Shown here piece by piece: positions 18,763-32,678 of a stretch of 64,000 bases of DNA (position 1 is the stretch's first letter; each line of letters opens with the position of its first letter). Source of the DNA: Nocardia harenae NBRC 108248 (GTDB lineage: Bacteria; Actinomycetota; Actinomycetes; Mycobacteriales; Mycobacteriaceae); the NCBI RefSeq assembly GCF_001612885.1, contig NZ_BDBH01000006.1, positions 186,001-250,000 of the forward strand, read 5' to 3'. The notes beneath the pieces are model-generated. The model was not told the DNA's origin and searched no databases. It saw only the letters and a list, made by a program, of their open reading frames with translations. The position numbers and the translations under genes were made by a program.

Positions 18763-19706
18763 CAGAGCGCACCTCCCATCACCTGGTCGACTCCGCTGCC
18801 GTGGTATTCGACCGCGCCACCGGTCATCCGCATGAAGGCGTCCTCCAGCGAGGCGCGCTGCGGCGCCAGCTCCAGGAGGGTGATGGCGTTCTGCCCGGCC
18901 AGCGTGCCGACCGCATCGCTGGTGACCCCGGCGACCACGAGCGCGGGGCCGTCGGTGCCCGCGCCGTCCTCGCGCACCGTCATCCCAGCCGAGGTGAGCA
19001 GGCTGCGCAGCTGGTCCAGCTGCGGGCTGCGCACCCGCACGGTCGCCTCCGAGGCCCGCTCGATGAACTCCTGCGTGGAGGAGTCGGAGATCAGCTCGCC
19101 GCGGCCGATCACCACCAGGTGGTCGGCGGTCTGCGCCATCTCGGAGAGCAGGTGGCTGGAGACCAGCACGGTGCGGCCCTCGCCTGCCAGCCGCTGCATG
19201 AAGCGGCGGATCCACAGGATGCCCTCCGGGTCGAGGCCGTTCACCGGCTCGTCGAAGAGCAACACCTCGGGGTCGCCGAGCAGCGCCCCGGCCAGCCCGA
19301 GCCGCTGCGACATGCCGAGCGAGAAGCCGCCCGCCGCCTTGTTCGCCACCTCGGAGAGCCCGACCAGTCGCAGCACCTCCTCCACCCGGTCCTTGCCGAT
19401 GCCGTTGGAGGCGGCCATCCAGTGCAGGTGCGAGCGGGCGGAGCGGTTCGGGTGCACCCACTTGGCGTCGAGCAGCGCGCCGACGGTGCGCAGCGGGTTC
19501 TCGAGTCGCCGGTAGGGCACCCCCTTGACCAGCGCCGTCCCCGCGGTCGGGGTGTCGAGTCCGAGGATCATCCGCATGGTGGTGGATTTGCCCGCACCGT
19601 TCGGCCCGAGGAACCCGGTCACCTGCCCGGGCCGGACGGTGAACGTCAGATCCCGCACCGCGACCGTCTGGCCGTACCGCTTGGTCAGGCCCTTCAGTTC
19701 GATCAT
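18762..19706 (-). CDS. ABC transporter ATP-binding protein
   Basis: A 314-residue ATPase with Walker A GPNGAGKST near residue 36, signature LGMSQR near residue 132 and Walker B VLLFDEP near residue 152, followed by the H-loop in SSHLL. The C-terminal 90 residues form the extra domain seen in DrrA/BcrA-type exporters. ATG at 19706 (MIELKGLTKRYG) is chosen as the usual start of this family; a longer frame upstream adds a Cys/Arg-rich tail unlike a protein. Forms the exporter with the permease downstream. Confidence 0.92.
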   Translation of the reverse strand: MIELKGLTKRYGQTVAVRDLTFTVRPGQVTGFLGPNGAGKSTTMRMILGLDTPTAGTALVKGVPYRRLENPLRTVGALLDAKWVHPNRSARSHLHWMAASNGIGKDRVEEVLRLVGLSEVANKAAGGFSLGMSQRLGLAGALLGDPEVLLFDEPVNGLDPEGILWIRRFMQRLAGEGRTVLVSSHLLSEMAQTADHLVVIGRGELISDSSTQEFIERASEATVRVRSPQLDQLRSLLTSAGMTVREDGAGTDGPALVVAGVTSDAVGTLAGQNAITLLELAPQRASLEDAFMRMTGGAVEYHGSGVDQVMGGAL

Positions 19707-19790
19707 GGGACCCAGCATTCCGCACCGGGGGCGCTGCGCGCGTCGGCAGCAAGTCGCGGCGCGCGTCATCCTCGCGGAGGACGCCGCGGA

Positions 19791-20795
<1,005 letters not shown>

Positions 20796-20799
<4 letters not shown>

Positions 20800-22022
20800 C
20801 CGATACCTCCTGTGTCTGTGCGGAACCCGGCCCCGGGCCGATCGGCGGTCGTCGGCACCGGCTCCCGGGTCGGGGGAGCCCCGGCGGCGCGGGCACCGAC
20901 CGGCTCCCGGGAGCGCGGCACCCGGCCGCCCGCGGCGGCCGATGGGCCGTCCGCCCGGGCGCCGGCCCCGAACCGCTCCGGGTCGGCTACCTCGGCCTCG
21001 GGCAGCGAATCACCGTCGAGCAGCGCGAGGACCGCGTCGGCGGTGAGCGGCACCGCGAGCATGCCGTTGCGGCCGTGCCCGGTGGCGGCGAGCACCCGGT
21101 CGTCCAGCACGCCGATGAGCGGCAGGTTGTCCGGGCTGCCCGGCCGGGAACCGGCGCTCGCCTCGGCGAACTCGTACTCGGCGATGGCCGGGAAGACCGC
21201 CTCGGCATCGGCGATCAGGTCGCGCACCCCGCCGACGGTGACCGCGGTGTCGAAGCCGGCCTCGTACTGGGTGGCACCGACCACGATCCCGTCGCCGCGC
21301 GGCACCAGGTAGAGCGCGCGGCCGTGCACCCTGGCCCGGATCACCCGGGTCGGCGCGGGCGCCGCGCCCGGCCGGTGCCGGAGCCGGAGGATCTCGCCCT
21401 TGACCGGACGCACCGGCAGCCCGGGCCAGAGCCCGGCGGAGGCGGCGCCCGCGGCGAGCACCACCCGGTCCGCGTCGAGCGCGGCGAGGTCGTCCACCCG
21501 GTCGGCGTCGACCCGGACCCCCGCCATCTCGGCGGCGGCGCGCAGCGCGGTGATCAGCGCCCGGTTGTCGATGGCGGGCTCGTCGGCGAGCAGCCCGGCG
21601 CGCACCGTGCGGGCAAGCCCGCGCTCGTGCTCGCGCACCCCGGCGCGGTCGAGCAGCCGCAGCCGGTGGCCGTGCCCGGCGGTGAACTCGGCGATGGTGC
21701 GCAGGTCGGCGGCGTCGGCCTGGTCGAGCGCGACGGTCAGCGTCTGCTCGGCGACGAAGAGCGGGATGCCGGTGCGCGCGGTGAGCCGCGCGGCGAAGCC
21801 GGGCCAGCGCGCGAGCGCGGCGGCGCCGAAGCCGAGCACCCGCTCCTCCCCCGGCCAGCCCTCGGAGAGCGGGGCGAGCATGCCGCCCGCCACCCACGAA
21901 GCGCCGGAGGCGATCTCCGGGTCGGCGATGGTGACGGACCACCCGGCCTCGGCGGCCCGCCACGCCACGGCGAGCCCGATGGCGCCGCCACCGACGACGG
22001 CCAGAGTCCGCATCCGCTCCAC
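20796..22022 (-). CDS. thiO: Glycine oxidase ThiO
   Basis: A 408-residue FAD-dependent amine oxidase (DAO fold). VVGGGAIGLAVAWRAAEAG at the N terminus is the FAD-binding dinucleotide motif; GASWVAGGMLAPLSEGW near residue 40 and ATGHGRNGMLAVP near 331 are family features. It oxidises glycine to the imine used by ThiG. The last 50 residues after LTADAVLALLDG are an Ala/Pro/Arg-rich tail not needed for the fold. First gene of the thiO-thiS-thiG operon; a good GGGAGG stretch precedes the ATG. Confidence 0.94.
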
Positions 22023-22042
22023 CTGCCTCCCTGTCCGTCACC

Positions 22043-22117
22043 ACGGTAGCGCGGGGAGCACCCCCCGCTGTCGGGTGCCCGGCACCGGTCGACGGGCGGG
22101 AGCGGGGTGACTACCGT
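22043..22117. promoter_or_regulatory. Mirror-image minus-10 boxes between thiO and thiE
   Basis: CTACCGT occurs at 22111-22117 on the plus strand and, inverted, at 22043-22049 (ACGGTAG). Each reads TACCGT in the right place for a minus-10 box of the gene it points to: about 9 bp before the thiE ATG (a leaderless-type distance) and about 22 bp before thiO. A GC-rich hairpin (GCGGGG / CCCCGC) sits between them. Confidence 0.4.
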
Positions 22118-22125
22118 CCTTGTCC

Positions 22126-22842
22126 ATGCAACCCGGTCACCCGGTTCCGCCGATCACCCCCGCCCGGCCCGTTCCGCCGCGGGACCGGCTCGGCACCGCC
22201 CGGCTCTACCTCTGCACCGACGCCCGCCGCGAGCGCGGTGACCTGGCGAGTTTCGCCGAGGCCGCGCTGGCGGGCGGGGTCGACATCATCCAGCTGCGGG
22301 ACAAGGGCTCACCCGGCGAGGCGAAATTCGGCCCGCTGGAGGCCAAGCGGGAGCTGGGCGCGCTGGCCGAGCTCAGGGCCGCCACCCGCAGGCACGGCGC
22401 GCTGCTCGCGGTGAACGACCGCGCCGATATCGCGCTGGCCGCGGGCGCCGACGTGCTGCACCTCGGCCAGGACGACCTGCCGCCCTGGTACGCCAGGAAG
22501 ATCCTCGGCCCCGACGTGCTGCTCGGCCGCTCCACCCACGACCGCGACCAGGCCCGGCTGGCCGCGCTGGACGAGCACATCGACTACTTCTGCACCGGCC
22601 CGCTCTGGGCCACCCCGACCAAGCCGGGCCGGGCGGCGGCCGGGCTGGATCTGGTGCGCGAGACCGCCGAGGCCGCGCCCGCGCGGCCCTGGTTCGCCAT
22701 CGGCGGGATCGATGCGGAGCGGTTGCCCGAGGTGCTGGCGGCGGGGGCCTCCCGGGTGGTCGTGGTGCGCGCGATCACCGCGGCCGACGACCCGGAGGCG
22801 GCCGCGCGGGCGCTCAAGTCCGCGCTGTCGGCGGATGCCTGA
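22126..22842 (+). CDS. thiE: Thiamine-phosphate synthase ThiE
   Basis: A 238-residue TIM-barrel enzyme that joins the pyrimidine diphosphate and thiazole phosphate to thiamine phosphate. Motifs: IIQLRDKG near residue 62, AVNDRADIA near 106, [10 protein letters not shown] near 137 and [11 protein letters not shown] near 193. ATG is chosen over a TTG two codons upstream; TACCGT 9 bp before suggests a leaderless message. Divergent from thiO, convergent with mutT3 (10-bp gap). Confidence 0.95.
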   Translation: MQPGHPVPPITPARPVPPRDRLGTARLYLCTDARRERGDLASFAEAALAGGVDIIQLRDKGSPGEAKFGPLEAKRELGALAELRAATRRHGALLAVNDRADIALAAGADVLHLGQDDLPPWYARKILGPDVLLGRSTHDRDQARLAALDEHIDYFCTGPLWATPTKPGRAAAGLDLVRETAEAAPARPWFAIGGIDAERLPEVLAAGASRVVVVRAITAADDPEAAARALKSALSADA

Positions 22843-22851
22843 GCCGTGGGG

Positions 22852-23538
22852 TCAGGAAAGCACCTGGCAGCGGGTGAGCGCGAAGGCGGCGGAGCCGGGG
22901 GGCGGCGCCGCGGCGGATTCCCGCGCCTCGGCGTCCGGGTCGACGATCCGGGCGAGCTCGCCGGGGCCGGCCGGCTCGGCGTGCAGCCAGACGAAGCCGC
23001 GGTCGGCCAGGTCGACGGTGCGCGGCAGCGCCTTGGCGAGCCGGTCGTCCTCGGTGAGCCCGGCCGGGTCGATCCGGGCCGGGGCGGCCCGCAGCCCTGG
23101 CCAGGCCAGCGCGAAGCCGGGGTGCAGCGGGCGGTCGTCGACGTCCTCCTCCGGCACCCAGGCCAGCTCGGTGCTCTCCCGGTTCCCGATGAGGGCGAGG
23201 GTGAGCGGCGCGTCCGCGACGACGGTGGTGTAGGTCCAGCCGCTGGCCGCCTCCGCGGTGACGCGCTCGGCGCGCACCCGGACGTCGTCGGGGCGGATGC
23301 CCGCCTCCTCCCACGCCTCGCGCACCGCCGCGCGCACGGTCGTCTCGTGGCTGTCCCGCGCGCCGCCGGGCAGCGCCCAGGTGCCGCCCTGGTGGCTCCA
23401 GAGCGCCCGGTGCTGCAGCAGCACCGCCGAACCGCCGCCGGGCAGCGGCGCCCGCAGCAGCAGCCCCGCCGCCCCGAACCGGCCCCAGTGCCTCAGGCCG
23501 TCCGGGCCGAGCGACCAACCGTCTCCGTCACCACGCAT
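22852..23538 (-). CDS. mutT3: NUDIX hydrolase, MutT3-type
   Basis: A 228-residue NUDIX protein. The Nudix box [23 protein letters not shown] near residue 68 has all required Gly, Glu and Arg positions. Location between thiE and glnX equals that of mutT3 (Rv0413) in M. tuberculosis, whose product hydrolyses oxidised nucleotides. The C-terminal extension of about 60 residues ([20 protein letters not shown]) is also seen in that group. ATG at 23538 is chosen since the upstream frame is non-protein-like and crosses the divergent promoter. Confidence 0.85.
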   Translation of the reverse strand: MRGDGDGWSLGPDGLRHWGRFGAAGLLLRAPLPGGGSAVLLQHRALWSHQGGTWALPGGARDSHETTVRAAVREAWEEAGIRPDDVRVRAERVTAEAASGWTYTTVVADAPLTLALIGNRESTELAWVPEEDVDDRPLHPGFALAWPGLRAAPARIDPAGLTEDDRLAKALPRTVDLADRGFVWLHAEPAGPGELARIVDPDAEARESAAAPPPGSAAFALTRCQVLS

Positions 23539-23662
23539 CCGCACAACCCGCTCTCGTCCGGCCGCGGTGCTCCCGCCGGGGGCGTTGCACACACCGCGAC
23601 TTCCGTACGACCACAATAAACTCCGAACGCGCGCAGGTGCTCGCCCGAAACTGGAGGTGGAG

Positions 23663-24937
23663 ATGACGCCGGTGAACACCGACGTGCGGGTCTTCGCGGC
23701 CTCCTCCCCCGGCAAGCTGCTCGCCATGGGCATGCTGCTGGTGTTGGTCTGCCTCACCGCGGGGCTCACGACCTCGGACGAGGTCGGCGGCAGGCAGGAC
23801 GCGCTGCGCACCCTGCTCGCCGACTCCGAACCCGACGCGTACTCCGCGCACAGCCTCTACACATCGCTCTCGGTGGCCGACGCCGCCGCCGGGACCGCCT
23901 TCATCGCGGGCGGCATCGAGCCGCAGCCGGTGCGCGACCGGTACAGCCAGGCGATCGGCGAGGCCGCCGCCGAGCTGGTCGCGCGCGCCGGGCACAGCGG
24001 CGAGCCGGTGGACGGGCCGGACACCACGCTGCGCACCGGGATCGCCACCGGCCTCCCGGTCTACACCGGGCTGGTGGAGACCGCGCGAACCGCGAACCGG
24101 AGCGGCTACCCGGTCGGCGCCGCATACCTCAGCGAGGCCTCCAACCAGATGCAGACCGTGCTGCTGCCGATGGCGGGCAACCTGCACGAGCACCGCTCGG
24201 CGGCGGTGGTGCAGGCCCAGCGCGACCACGTGCGCCCGCCGTGGACGGCGATCCTGCTGCTCACCGTCGCGCTGCTGGCGCTGTTCTGGGGGCAGCGGGA
24301 GCTCGCGCACCGCTGGCACCGCACCCTGAACCCGGGGCTGCTCGCGGCCAGCGTGCTGCTGCTCGTGCTCTTCGCCTGGACCGTGCTCGCCGGCTCGATC
24401 TCCGCGGTCGCCATGGTGCACGGCCGGGACCAGGGCGCGGTGCCCGGCTCCCGGCTCACCGAGAGCCGGATCCTGGTACAGCAGGCGCGCGCCGCCGAGA
24501 CGGTGAAGCTGGTGCGCCGGGACGCCACCGGCGACTACGACCGCAGCTACCAGGCCGGGATGACCCGGCTCGGGGAGCTGCTGGACGGCTACCCGCCCGG
24601 CGCCCCCGCCGCGGGCGATATCGCCGCCGCCCGCACCGCCCTCGACCGCTGGCAGGCCGCGCACCAGCGAATGAACGACACGCTGAACCGCGGCGACTGG
24701 GTCGGGGCCGCCGTCGTCGCGACCGGGCCGGGCGCGGCGGATTCGGCGGCCCAGGTGGAGGCGCTCGACGCCGCGCTGGAGCACGCCGTCACCGAGACGA
24801 GGGACCGGCTGCGCGACGAGGTGGCGACCGCGTTGCGGGTGCTGAACCTGCTCGCGCCCGGCGCCTACGTCATCGGCATCGTGGCGGCGGTCTGCGTCGT
24901 CCTCGGATTGTGGCCGCGATTGCGGGAGTACCGATGA
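23663..24937 (+). CDS. glnX: Membrane sensor protein GlnX
   Basis: A 424-residue integral membrane protein with a helix at about 15-35, a long extracytoplasmic domain, two helices near 195-215 and 230-255, another large outer domain, and a last helix near 395-418. In M. tuberculosis the orthologue (Rv0412c) works with GlnH to pass external amino-acid (Asp/Glu) signals to PknG. Same order here: glnX, glnH overlapping by ATGA, then pknG 6 bp later. A strong CTGGAGGTGGAG ribosome site precedes the ATG. Divergent from mutT3. Confidence 0.92.
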   Translation: MTPVNTDVRVFAASSPGKLLAMGMLLVLVCLTAGLTTSDEVGGRQDALRTLLADSEPDAYSAHSLYTSLSVADAAAGTAFIAGGIEPQPVRDRYSQAIGEAAAELVARAGHSGEPVDGPDTTLRTGIATGLPVYTGLVETARTANRSGYPVGAAYLSEASNQMQTVLLPMAGNLHEHRSAAVVQAQRDHVRPPWTAILLLTVALLALFWGQRELAHRWHRTLNPGLLAASVLLLVLFAWTVLAGSISAVAMVHGRDQGAVPGSRLTESRILVQQARAAETVKLVRRDATGDYDRSYQAGMTRLGELLDGYPPGAPAAGDIAAARTALDRWQAAHQRMNDTLNRGDWVGAAVVATGPGAADSAAQVEALDAALEHAVTETRDRLRDEVATALRVLNLLAPGAYVIGIVAAVCVVLGLWPRLREYR

Positions 24938-25902
24938 AGGCGACGCTCCCGCTGCTGCTGCTGCTCCTCGCGCTGACCGCGGTCGCCGGGTGCGCGGAGC
25001 CGGCCGTGCCCGCGGTGATCACCCGCACCGCCGAGTACACCGCCCCGCCGCTGCCCGCCCAGGCGGTGCCGATCACGCCGGGCGCCCCGCTGCCGACCGC
25101 GGCCCCGCTGGACTGCGGCGACCCGACCGCCAGCCTGCGCCCGACCGGCGCGCGCACCGGGCCAACGGTGGACGCCATCCGCAGCCGGGGGCGGCTGATC
25201 GTCGGGCTGGACGCGGGCAGCAACCTGCTCAGCTTCCGCGACCCGGTCTCCGGCAGCATCGTCGGCTTCGACGCCGATATCGCGCGGGAGGTCGCGCGGG
25301 ATCTGCTCGGCGATCCGGACGCGGTGGAGTTCCGCAGCCTCGGCTCGGCGGATCGGGAGCGCGCGCTGGTGGAGCGCACGGTCGACCTGGTCGCCAAGAC
25401 CATGACCATCACCTGCGAGCGGCGGCGCAGCGTCACCTTCTCCACCGTGTACCTGCGCGCGCAGCAGCGGGTGCTGGCGCTGGAGAACTCCGGGATCAAC
25501 GGGATCGGCGACCTGGCCGGGCGCCGGGTCTGCGTGGTGCGCGGCACCACCTCGCTGGACCGGATCCGGCTGCAGCAGCCCGCCGCCACCGTGCTCACCG
25601 TCTCCACCTGGGCGGACTGTCTCGTGGTGCTGCAGCAGCGGCAGGTCGACGCGGCCAGCACCGACGACACCATCCTGGCCGGGCTGGCCGCCCAGGACCC
25701 GTACACCCGGGTGGTCGGGCCAGGGATCGCCGACGAGCCGTACGGGATCGGCATCCCCAAGGGCGACGACGACCTGGTGCGCGCGGTCAACGCCACGCTG
25801 GAGCGGATTCGCGCCGACGGCACCTGGAGCGCGATCCACCGCCGCTGGCTCGCCGTGCTCGGCCCCTCCCCCGCCCCGCCCGCTCCGACCTACCAGGACT
25901 GA
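24934..25902 (+). CDS. glnH: Amino-acid-binding lipoprotein GlnH
   Basis: A 322-residue solute-binding lipoprotein. The signal peptide ends in a lipobox (ALTAVAGC), so Cys20 would be lipidated. After a Pro-rich linker comes a type II periplasmic-binding domain (PF00497): GRLIVGLDAGSNLLSF near residue 87, GFDADIAREVARDL, then two lobes with RRVCVVRGTTS. Orthologue of Rv0411c, which binds Asp, Glu and Asn and signals through GlnX to PknG; no transporter permease is present nearby, agreeing with a sensor role. Confidence 0.93.
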   Translation: MKATLPLLLLLLALTAVAGCAEPAVPAVITRTAEYTAPPLPAQAVPITPGAPLPTAAPLDCGDPTASLRPTGARTGPTVDAIRSRGRLIVGLDAGSNLLSFRDPVSGSIVGFDADIAREVARDLLGDPDAVEFRSLGSADRERALVERTVDLVAKTMTITCERRRSVTFSTVYLRAQQRVLALENSGINGIGDLAGRRVCVVRGTTSLDRIRLQQPAATVLTVSTWADCLVVLQQRQVDAASTDDTILAGLAAQDPYTRVVGPGIADEPYGIGIPKGDDDLVRAVNATLERIRADGTWSAIHRRWLAVLGPSPAPPAPTYQD

Positions 25903-28479
<2,577 letters not shown>

Positions 28480-28512
28480 CCCGGGCGCACCCACCGCGGA
28501 CCGCCGCCGGTG

Positions 28513-29700
28513 CTACCCGCCCACCACCGCGACCGCCGCCCGCGCGATGGCCAGCTCCTCATTGGTCGGCACCACCAGCACCGCCACCTCGGCCCCCTCC
28601 GGCGAGATCACCCGCGCCCCGCGCTCCTTCGCGATATTCCGCTCCGGATCGACCGCGATCCCGTACCGCTCCAGCCCCGCCAGCGCATCGGCCCGCACTC
28701 CCGGATCGTTCTCCCCCACCCCCGCGGTGAACGTAATGGCCTGCACCGCACCCAGCTCCACCAGGTAGGCCCCGAGGTACCGGCGCAGCCGGTGCACGTA
28801 CACGTCGTAGGCCAGCCGCGCCGCGGCGTCATCGGCCTCGAGCAACCGCCGCAGCTCCCGGAAGTCGTTCACCCCGGCGAGCCCCTTCAGCCCGGACTCC
28901 CGGTTCAGCAGCCGATCCACCTCGTCCACCCCGACTTCGTTGCGCAGCAGGTGGGTGAGCACTCCGGGATCGATATCCCCACCGCGGGTGCCCATGACCA
29001 GCCCCTCCAGCGGCGTCAGCCCCATGGTGGTGTCCACCGCGCGCCCGCCGCGGATGGCCGAGGCCGACGCCCCGTTGCCCAGGTGGAAGACGATCTGGTT
29101 CAGCGCCGCCTGCTCCCGCCCGAGCAGCAGCGCCACCTGCCCGGCGACGTACTCGTGCGACGTCCCGTGGAACCCGTACCGCCGGATCCCGTACCGCTCG
29201 GCGGTCGCGGTATCCAGCGCGTAGGTGCGCGCGGCGGGCGGCAGCCCGTGGAAGAAGGCGGTGTCGAACACGGCGACCTGCGGCACCCCGGGCAGCAGCC
29301 GGCGCGCGCTCTCGATCCCGGTGCGGTTGGCCGGGTTGTGCAGCGGCGCCAGCTCGGCCAGCTCGGAGATGGTGGCGAGCACCTCGTCGTCCACGAGCGT
29401 GGGCCGGTAGAACACCTCGCCGCCGTGCACCACCCGGTGCCCGATCGCGGTGAGCCCGGCCCGCGCCAGGTCGTGCCCGGTCTCGGCGAACAGATCGAAG
29501 GCCACCGTCAACCCGGCCTCGTGATCCGGAATAGCCCCCGCGCGCTCCACTTTCCGCTCCCCGGCCCGGTGCTCCACCCGGCCGTCACCCTCGCCGATCC
29601 GCTCGATCAGCCCGGAGGCGAGCACCTCTCCGGAATCCGGGTGCAGCAGCTGGTACTTCAGCGAGGAGGACCCCGAGTTGAGGACCAGCACCGTCGACAT
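28513..29700 (-). CDS. ackA: Acetate kinase
   Basis: A 395-residue acetate/propionate kinase. [15 protein letters not shown] at the start is the phosphate-binding motif; GYRFHGTSH-like [11 protein letters not shown] near residue 165 and THLGNG-like [12 protein letters not shown] near 192 complete the ASKHA fold. It interconverts acetyl phosphate and acetate with ATP. The gene follows pta with a 13-bp gap, the normal overflow/acetate-assimilation pair, and is convergent with pknG as in M. tuberculosis. Confidence 0.97.
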   Translation of the reverse strand: MSTVLVLNSGSSSLKYQLLHPDSGEVLASGLIERIGEGDGRVEHRAGERKVERAGAIPDHEAGLTVAFDLFAETGHDLARAGLTAIGHRVVHGGEVFYRPTLVDDEVLATISELAELAPLHNPANRTGIESARRLLPGVPQVAVFDTAFFHGLPPAARTYALDTATAERYGIRRYGFHGTSHEYVAGQVALLLGREQAALNQIVFHLGNGASASAIRGGRAVDTTMGLTPLEGLVMGTRGGDIDPGVLTHLLRNEVGVDEVDRLLNRESGLKGLAGVNDFRELRRLLEADDAAARLAYDVYVHRLRRYLGAYLVELGAVQAITFTAGVGENDPGVRADALAGLERYGIAVDPERNIAKERGARVISPEGAEVAVLVVPTNEELAIARAAVAVVGG

Positions 29701-29713
29701 CGCTCTCCTACCC

Positions 29714-31783
29714 CTATCCCTGCGCCTGGATGGCGGTGATCGCCACCGTGTTCACGATGTCGGCCACCAGCGCGCCCCGCGACAGGTCGTTGACCGGCTT
29801 GTTCAGCCCCTGCAGCACCGGGCCGATGGCGACGGCGCCCGCACTGCGCTGCACCGCCTTGTAGGTGTTGTTGCCCGTATTCAGGTCGGGGAACACGAAA
29901 ACCGTTGCCTTTCCGGCCACCTGGGAATCCGGCAGCTTGGCGTCGGCCACCGTCGGCTCGATCGCCGCGTCGTACTGGATCGGCCCCTCCACCGGGAGCT
30001 CGGGCGCGCGCTGCCGCACCAGCTCGGTGCCGACCCGCACCTTGTCCACGTCGGCGCCGCTGCCGGATTCGCCGGTGGAGTAGGAGAGCATGGCCACCCG
30101 CGGCTCGATGCCGAAGCGCCGCGCGGTGGCGGCCGAGGAGACGGCGATATCGGCGAGCTGCTCGGAGCTCGGGTCCGGCACCACCGCGCAGTCGCCGTAG
30201 GCGAGCACCCGATCGGCCAGGCACATGAGGAAGACGCTGGAGACCGTGGAGACCCCAGGCACCGTCTTCACGATCTCCAGCGAGGGCCGGATGGTGTGCG
30301 CGGTGGTGTGCGCGGCGCCGGAGACCATGCCGTCGGCGATCCCCTGGTACACCATCATGGTGCCGAAGTAGGAGATGTCGGTGACGGTCTCGCGGGCCCG
30401 CTCGAGTGTCATCCCCTTGTGTTTCCGCAGCTCGGTGTAGATCTCGGCGAAGCGCTCCAGGTGCTCGGAGCCGAGCGGGTCGAGCACCTCGGCGGCGCCG
30501 ATGTCGACGCCGAGCTCGGCGGCGCGGGCCCGGATCTTCTGCTCGTCACCGAGGATCACCAGGTCCGCGATCCGGCGCTGCAGTACCCGCCCGGCCGCGC
30601 GCAGGATGCGGTCGTCGCTGCCCTCCGGCAGCACGATGCGCTTGCGGTCGGCCCGCGCCCGCTCGATGAGCTGGTACTCGAACATCTGCGGGGTCACGAT
30701 CTCGGTGCGCGGCAGGTCGATCCGGGCCAGTAGCTCGGCGGCGTCGACGTGCTCCTCCACCAGGGCGAGCGCGTTGTCCACCTTCCGCGAGTTCCCCGAT
30801 GACATGCGGCCGCGGGTGCCGTGCGCGGCGCCCGCCGCGTCGTAGGTGCCGAGCTTCGTGGTGAGGATGGGCAGCCGCGGGCGCAGCCCGGTGATGAGCC
30901 GGGAGATGGCCGGGTGCGGCAGCATGCCGCCGTTCATGATGATCCCGGCGAGCGAGGGGAAGCCGTCGGCCTCGTGCGCCGCCACCACGCCGAGCAGCAC
31001 GTCCGAGCGGTCGCCGGGGGCGATCACCACCACGCCCTCGGTGAGCCGCTCCAGGATGTGCTCGGCGGTCATGCCGCCGACCATCACCGCGAGCGCCTCC
31101 CGGTTCAGCAGCTCCGGGTCGCCGCTCCACAGCTCGCCGTCGACCGCCGTGCACAGCTCGGCCATGGTCGGCGCGATCAGCAGCGGCACCTCGGGCAGCG
31201 TCCAGCTCGGGACCTCGAACCCGGCCAGCTCGGCCCGGACAGCGTCCAATTGGTCGGGGTCGCAACGGTTCGCCACGATGGCGACGGACTGCGCGTGCTC
31301 GGCCTTCAGCTCGCCGGTGCAGAGCTCGACCAGCTGCCGCACCTCGTCCGGGGTGCGCCCGGCGCCGCGCACGACGAGCAGCACCGGCGCACCGAGATTC
31401 ACCGCGATCCTGGCGTTGAAGCGCAGCTCGCTCGGACTGGCGACATCGGTGTAGTCGCTGCCGACCACCACCACCGCGTCACAGGCCGCGGCCATCTCGT
31501 GGAACCGCATGACGATCTCGCTGATCGCGGCGTCCGGGTCGGCGTGCACCTGGTCGTAGGTGACGCCAACCGCTTGCGCGTAGTCGACATCCGCGGTGCT
31601 GTGCTCCAGCAGCAGCTCCAGGATGTAATCCGGCTCGGTGGCCGAGCGGGTGATCGGCCGGAACACCCCGACCCTGGCCGCGGTGGCGCACAGCATCTGC
31701 AGCACCCCGAGTGCCACCGTCGACTTCCCGGTGTCGCCCTCCGGGGAGGCGATGTAGACGGTGGACGGAGCGTGGTCGGCCAT
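29714..31783 (-). CDS. pta: Phosphate acetyltransferase
   Basis: A 689-residue long-form Pta. N-terminal P-loop domain ([12 protein letters not shown] near residue 11), central DRTGG domain (about 210-320) and C-terminal PTA_PTB catalytic domain from about 365 ([18 protein letters not shown] to the end). It converts acetyl-CoA and phosphate to acetyl phosphate. ATG at 31783 gives a protein nearly the size of the mycobacterial enzyme (690); a further upstream extension lacks protein character. Forms an operon with ackA. Confidence 0.96.
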   Translation of the reverse strand: MADHAPSTVYIASPEGDTGKSTVALGVLQMLCATAARVGVFRPITRSATEPDYILELLLEHSTADVDYAQAVGVTYDQVHADPDAAISEIVMRFHEMAAACDAVVVVGSDYTDVASPSELRFNARIAVNLGAPVLLVVRGAGRTPDEVRQLVELCTGELKAEHAQSVAIVANRCDPDQLDAVRAELAGFEVPSWTLPEVPLLIAPTMAELCTAVDGELWSGDPELLNREALAVMVGGMTAEHILERLTEGVVVIAPGDRSDVLLGVVAAHEADGFPSLAGIIMNGGMLPHPAISRLITGLRPRLPILTTKLGTYDAAGAAHGTRGRMSSGNSRKVDNALALVEEHVDAAELLARIDLPRTEIVTPQMFEYQLIERARADRKRIVLPEGSDDRILRAAGRVLQRRIADLVILGDEQKIRARAAELGVDIGAAEVLDPLGSEHLERFAEIYTELRKHKGMTLERARETVTDISYFGTMMVYQGIADGMVSGAAHTTAHTIRPSLEIVKTVPGVSTVSSVFLMCLADRVLAYGDCAVVPDPSSEQLADIAVSSAATARRFGIEPRVAMLSYSTGESGSGADVDKVRVGTELVRQRAPELPVEGPIQYDAAIEPTVADAKLPDSQVAGKATVFVFPDLNTGNNTYKAVQRSAGAVAIGPVLQGLNKPVNDLSRGALVADIVNTVAITAIQAQG

Positions 31784-31870
31784 GGCGACGAGCTTAATGA
31801 AGGAACCGGACCGATCGCCCGCCGCGAGCGGCCCAGGCATGAACTGTCGGCAACCGCCCCGCGAACGGTG

Positions 31871-32671
31871 TCAGTCGTCGAACGGGGTGCGGGTGCGGCC
31901 CACCAGATCGGCCACCGATTCGATCACCGCGGTCGGCCGGTACGGGTATGCCTCCACCGAAGCCAGGGTGGAGATGCCCGAGGTCACCAGGACGGTGCGC
32001 ATCCCGGCCTCCAGCCCGGAGATGACGTCGGTGTCCATCCGGTCGCCGATCATCACGGTGGACTGCGAGTGCGCGTTGATCCGGCGCAGCGCCGAGCGCA
32101 TCATGAGCGGGTTCGGCTTGCCGACGTAGTACGGGTCGCGCCCGGTGGCCCGCGTGATCAGCGCGGCCACCGAGCCGGTGGCGGGGAGCACGCCGTCGCG
32201 CGAGGGGCCGGTGGCGTCCGGGTTCGTCGCGATGAAGCGAGCACCCCGCTCGACCAGGCGAATCGCGGTGGTGATCGCCTCGAACGAGTAGGTGCGGGTC
32301 TCGCCGAGCACCACGTAGTCCGGGTCGCTGTCGGTGAGCACGTAGCCGATCTCGTGCAGCGCCGTGGTCAGCCCGGACTCGCCGACCACGTACGCGGTGC
32401 CGTTCGGCCGCTGGTCGTCGAGGAAGGTCGCGGTGGCCAGCGCCGAGGTCCAGATCGCCTCCTGCGGGATGTCCAGCCCCGAGTGCCGCAGCCGCGCCTG
32501 CAGGTCGCGCGGCGTGCGGATCGAGTTGTTGGTGAGCACGAGGAACGGGATCTCGTTCTCCCGCAGCTCGCGCAGGAACGCGTCCGCGCCCGGGATGAGG
32601 TGGTCCTCGTGCACCAGGACCCCGTCCATGTCGGTCAGGTAGGACAGGATCGGTTCGTCGTCGGCCAGCAC
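31871..32671 (-). CDS. HAD-IIA family hydrolase (NagD-like phosphatase)
   Basis: A 266-residue HAD phosphatase with the IIA cap. Motif I is DMDGVLV (nucleophile Asp near residue 14), motif II LTNNS, motif III Lys in VGKPNPLM, and motif IV IGDRMDTD. Members of this group dephosphorylate sugar phosphates, UMP or glycerol phosphate; this one cannot be assigned further. The GTG start gives the family length of about 260; it lies 7 bp after the SnoaL-like gene stop, so the two are probably one transcript. Confidence 0.88.
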   Translation of the reverse strand: MLADDEPILSYLTDMDGVLVHEDHLIPGADAFLRELRENEIPFLVLTNNSIRTPRDLQARLRHSGLDIPQEAIWTSALATATFLDDQRPNGTAYVVGESGLTTALHEIGYVLTDSDPDYVVLGETRTYSFEAITTAIRLVERGARFIATNPDATGPSRDGVLPATGSVAALITRATGRDPYYVGKPNPLMMRSALRRINAHSQSTVMIGDRMDTDVISGLEAGMRTVLVTSGISTLASVEAYPYRPTAVIESVADLVGRTRTPFDD

Positions 32672-32678
32672 GGAGCTA

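Noticed and set aside
22023-22125. TPP riboswitch between thiO and thiE
   Set aside because: GGGGTGC-like bits occur, but the CTGAGA motif and the ACCTGAT / GCGTAGGGA half are missing on both strands.
24241-25902. Longer GlnH reading with about 230 extra N-terminal residues
   Set aside because: The extra part is Ala/Gly/Arg-rich shadow of glnX; the true start has a lipoprotein signal peptide and overlaps the glnX stop.
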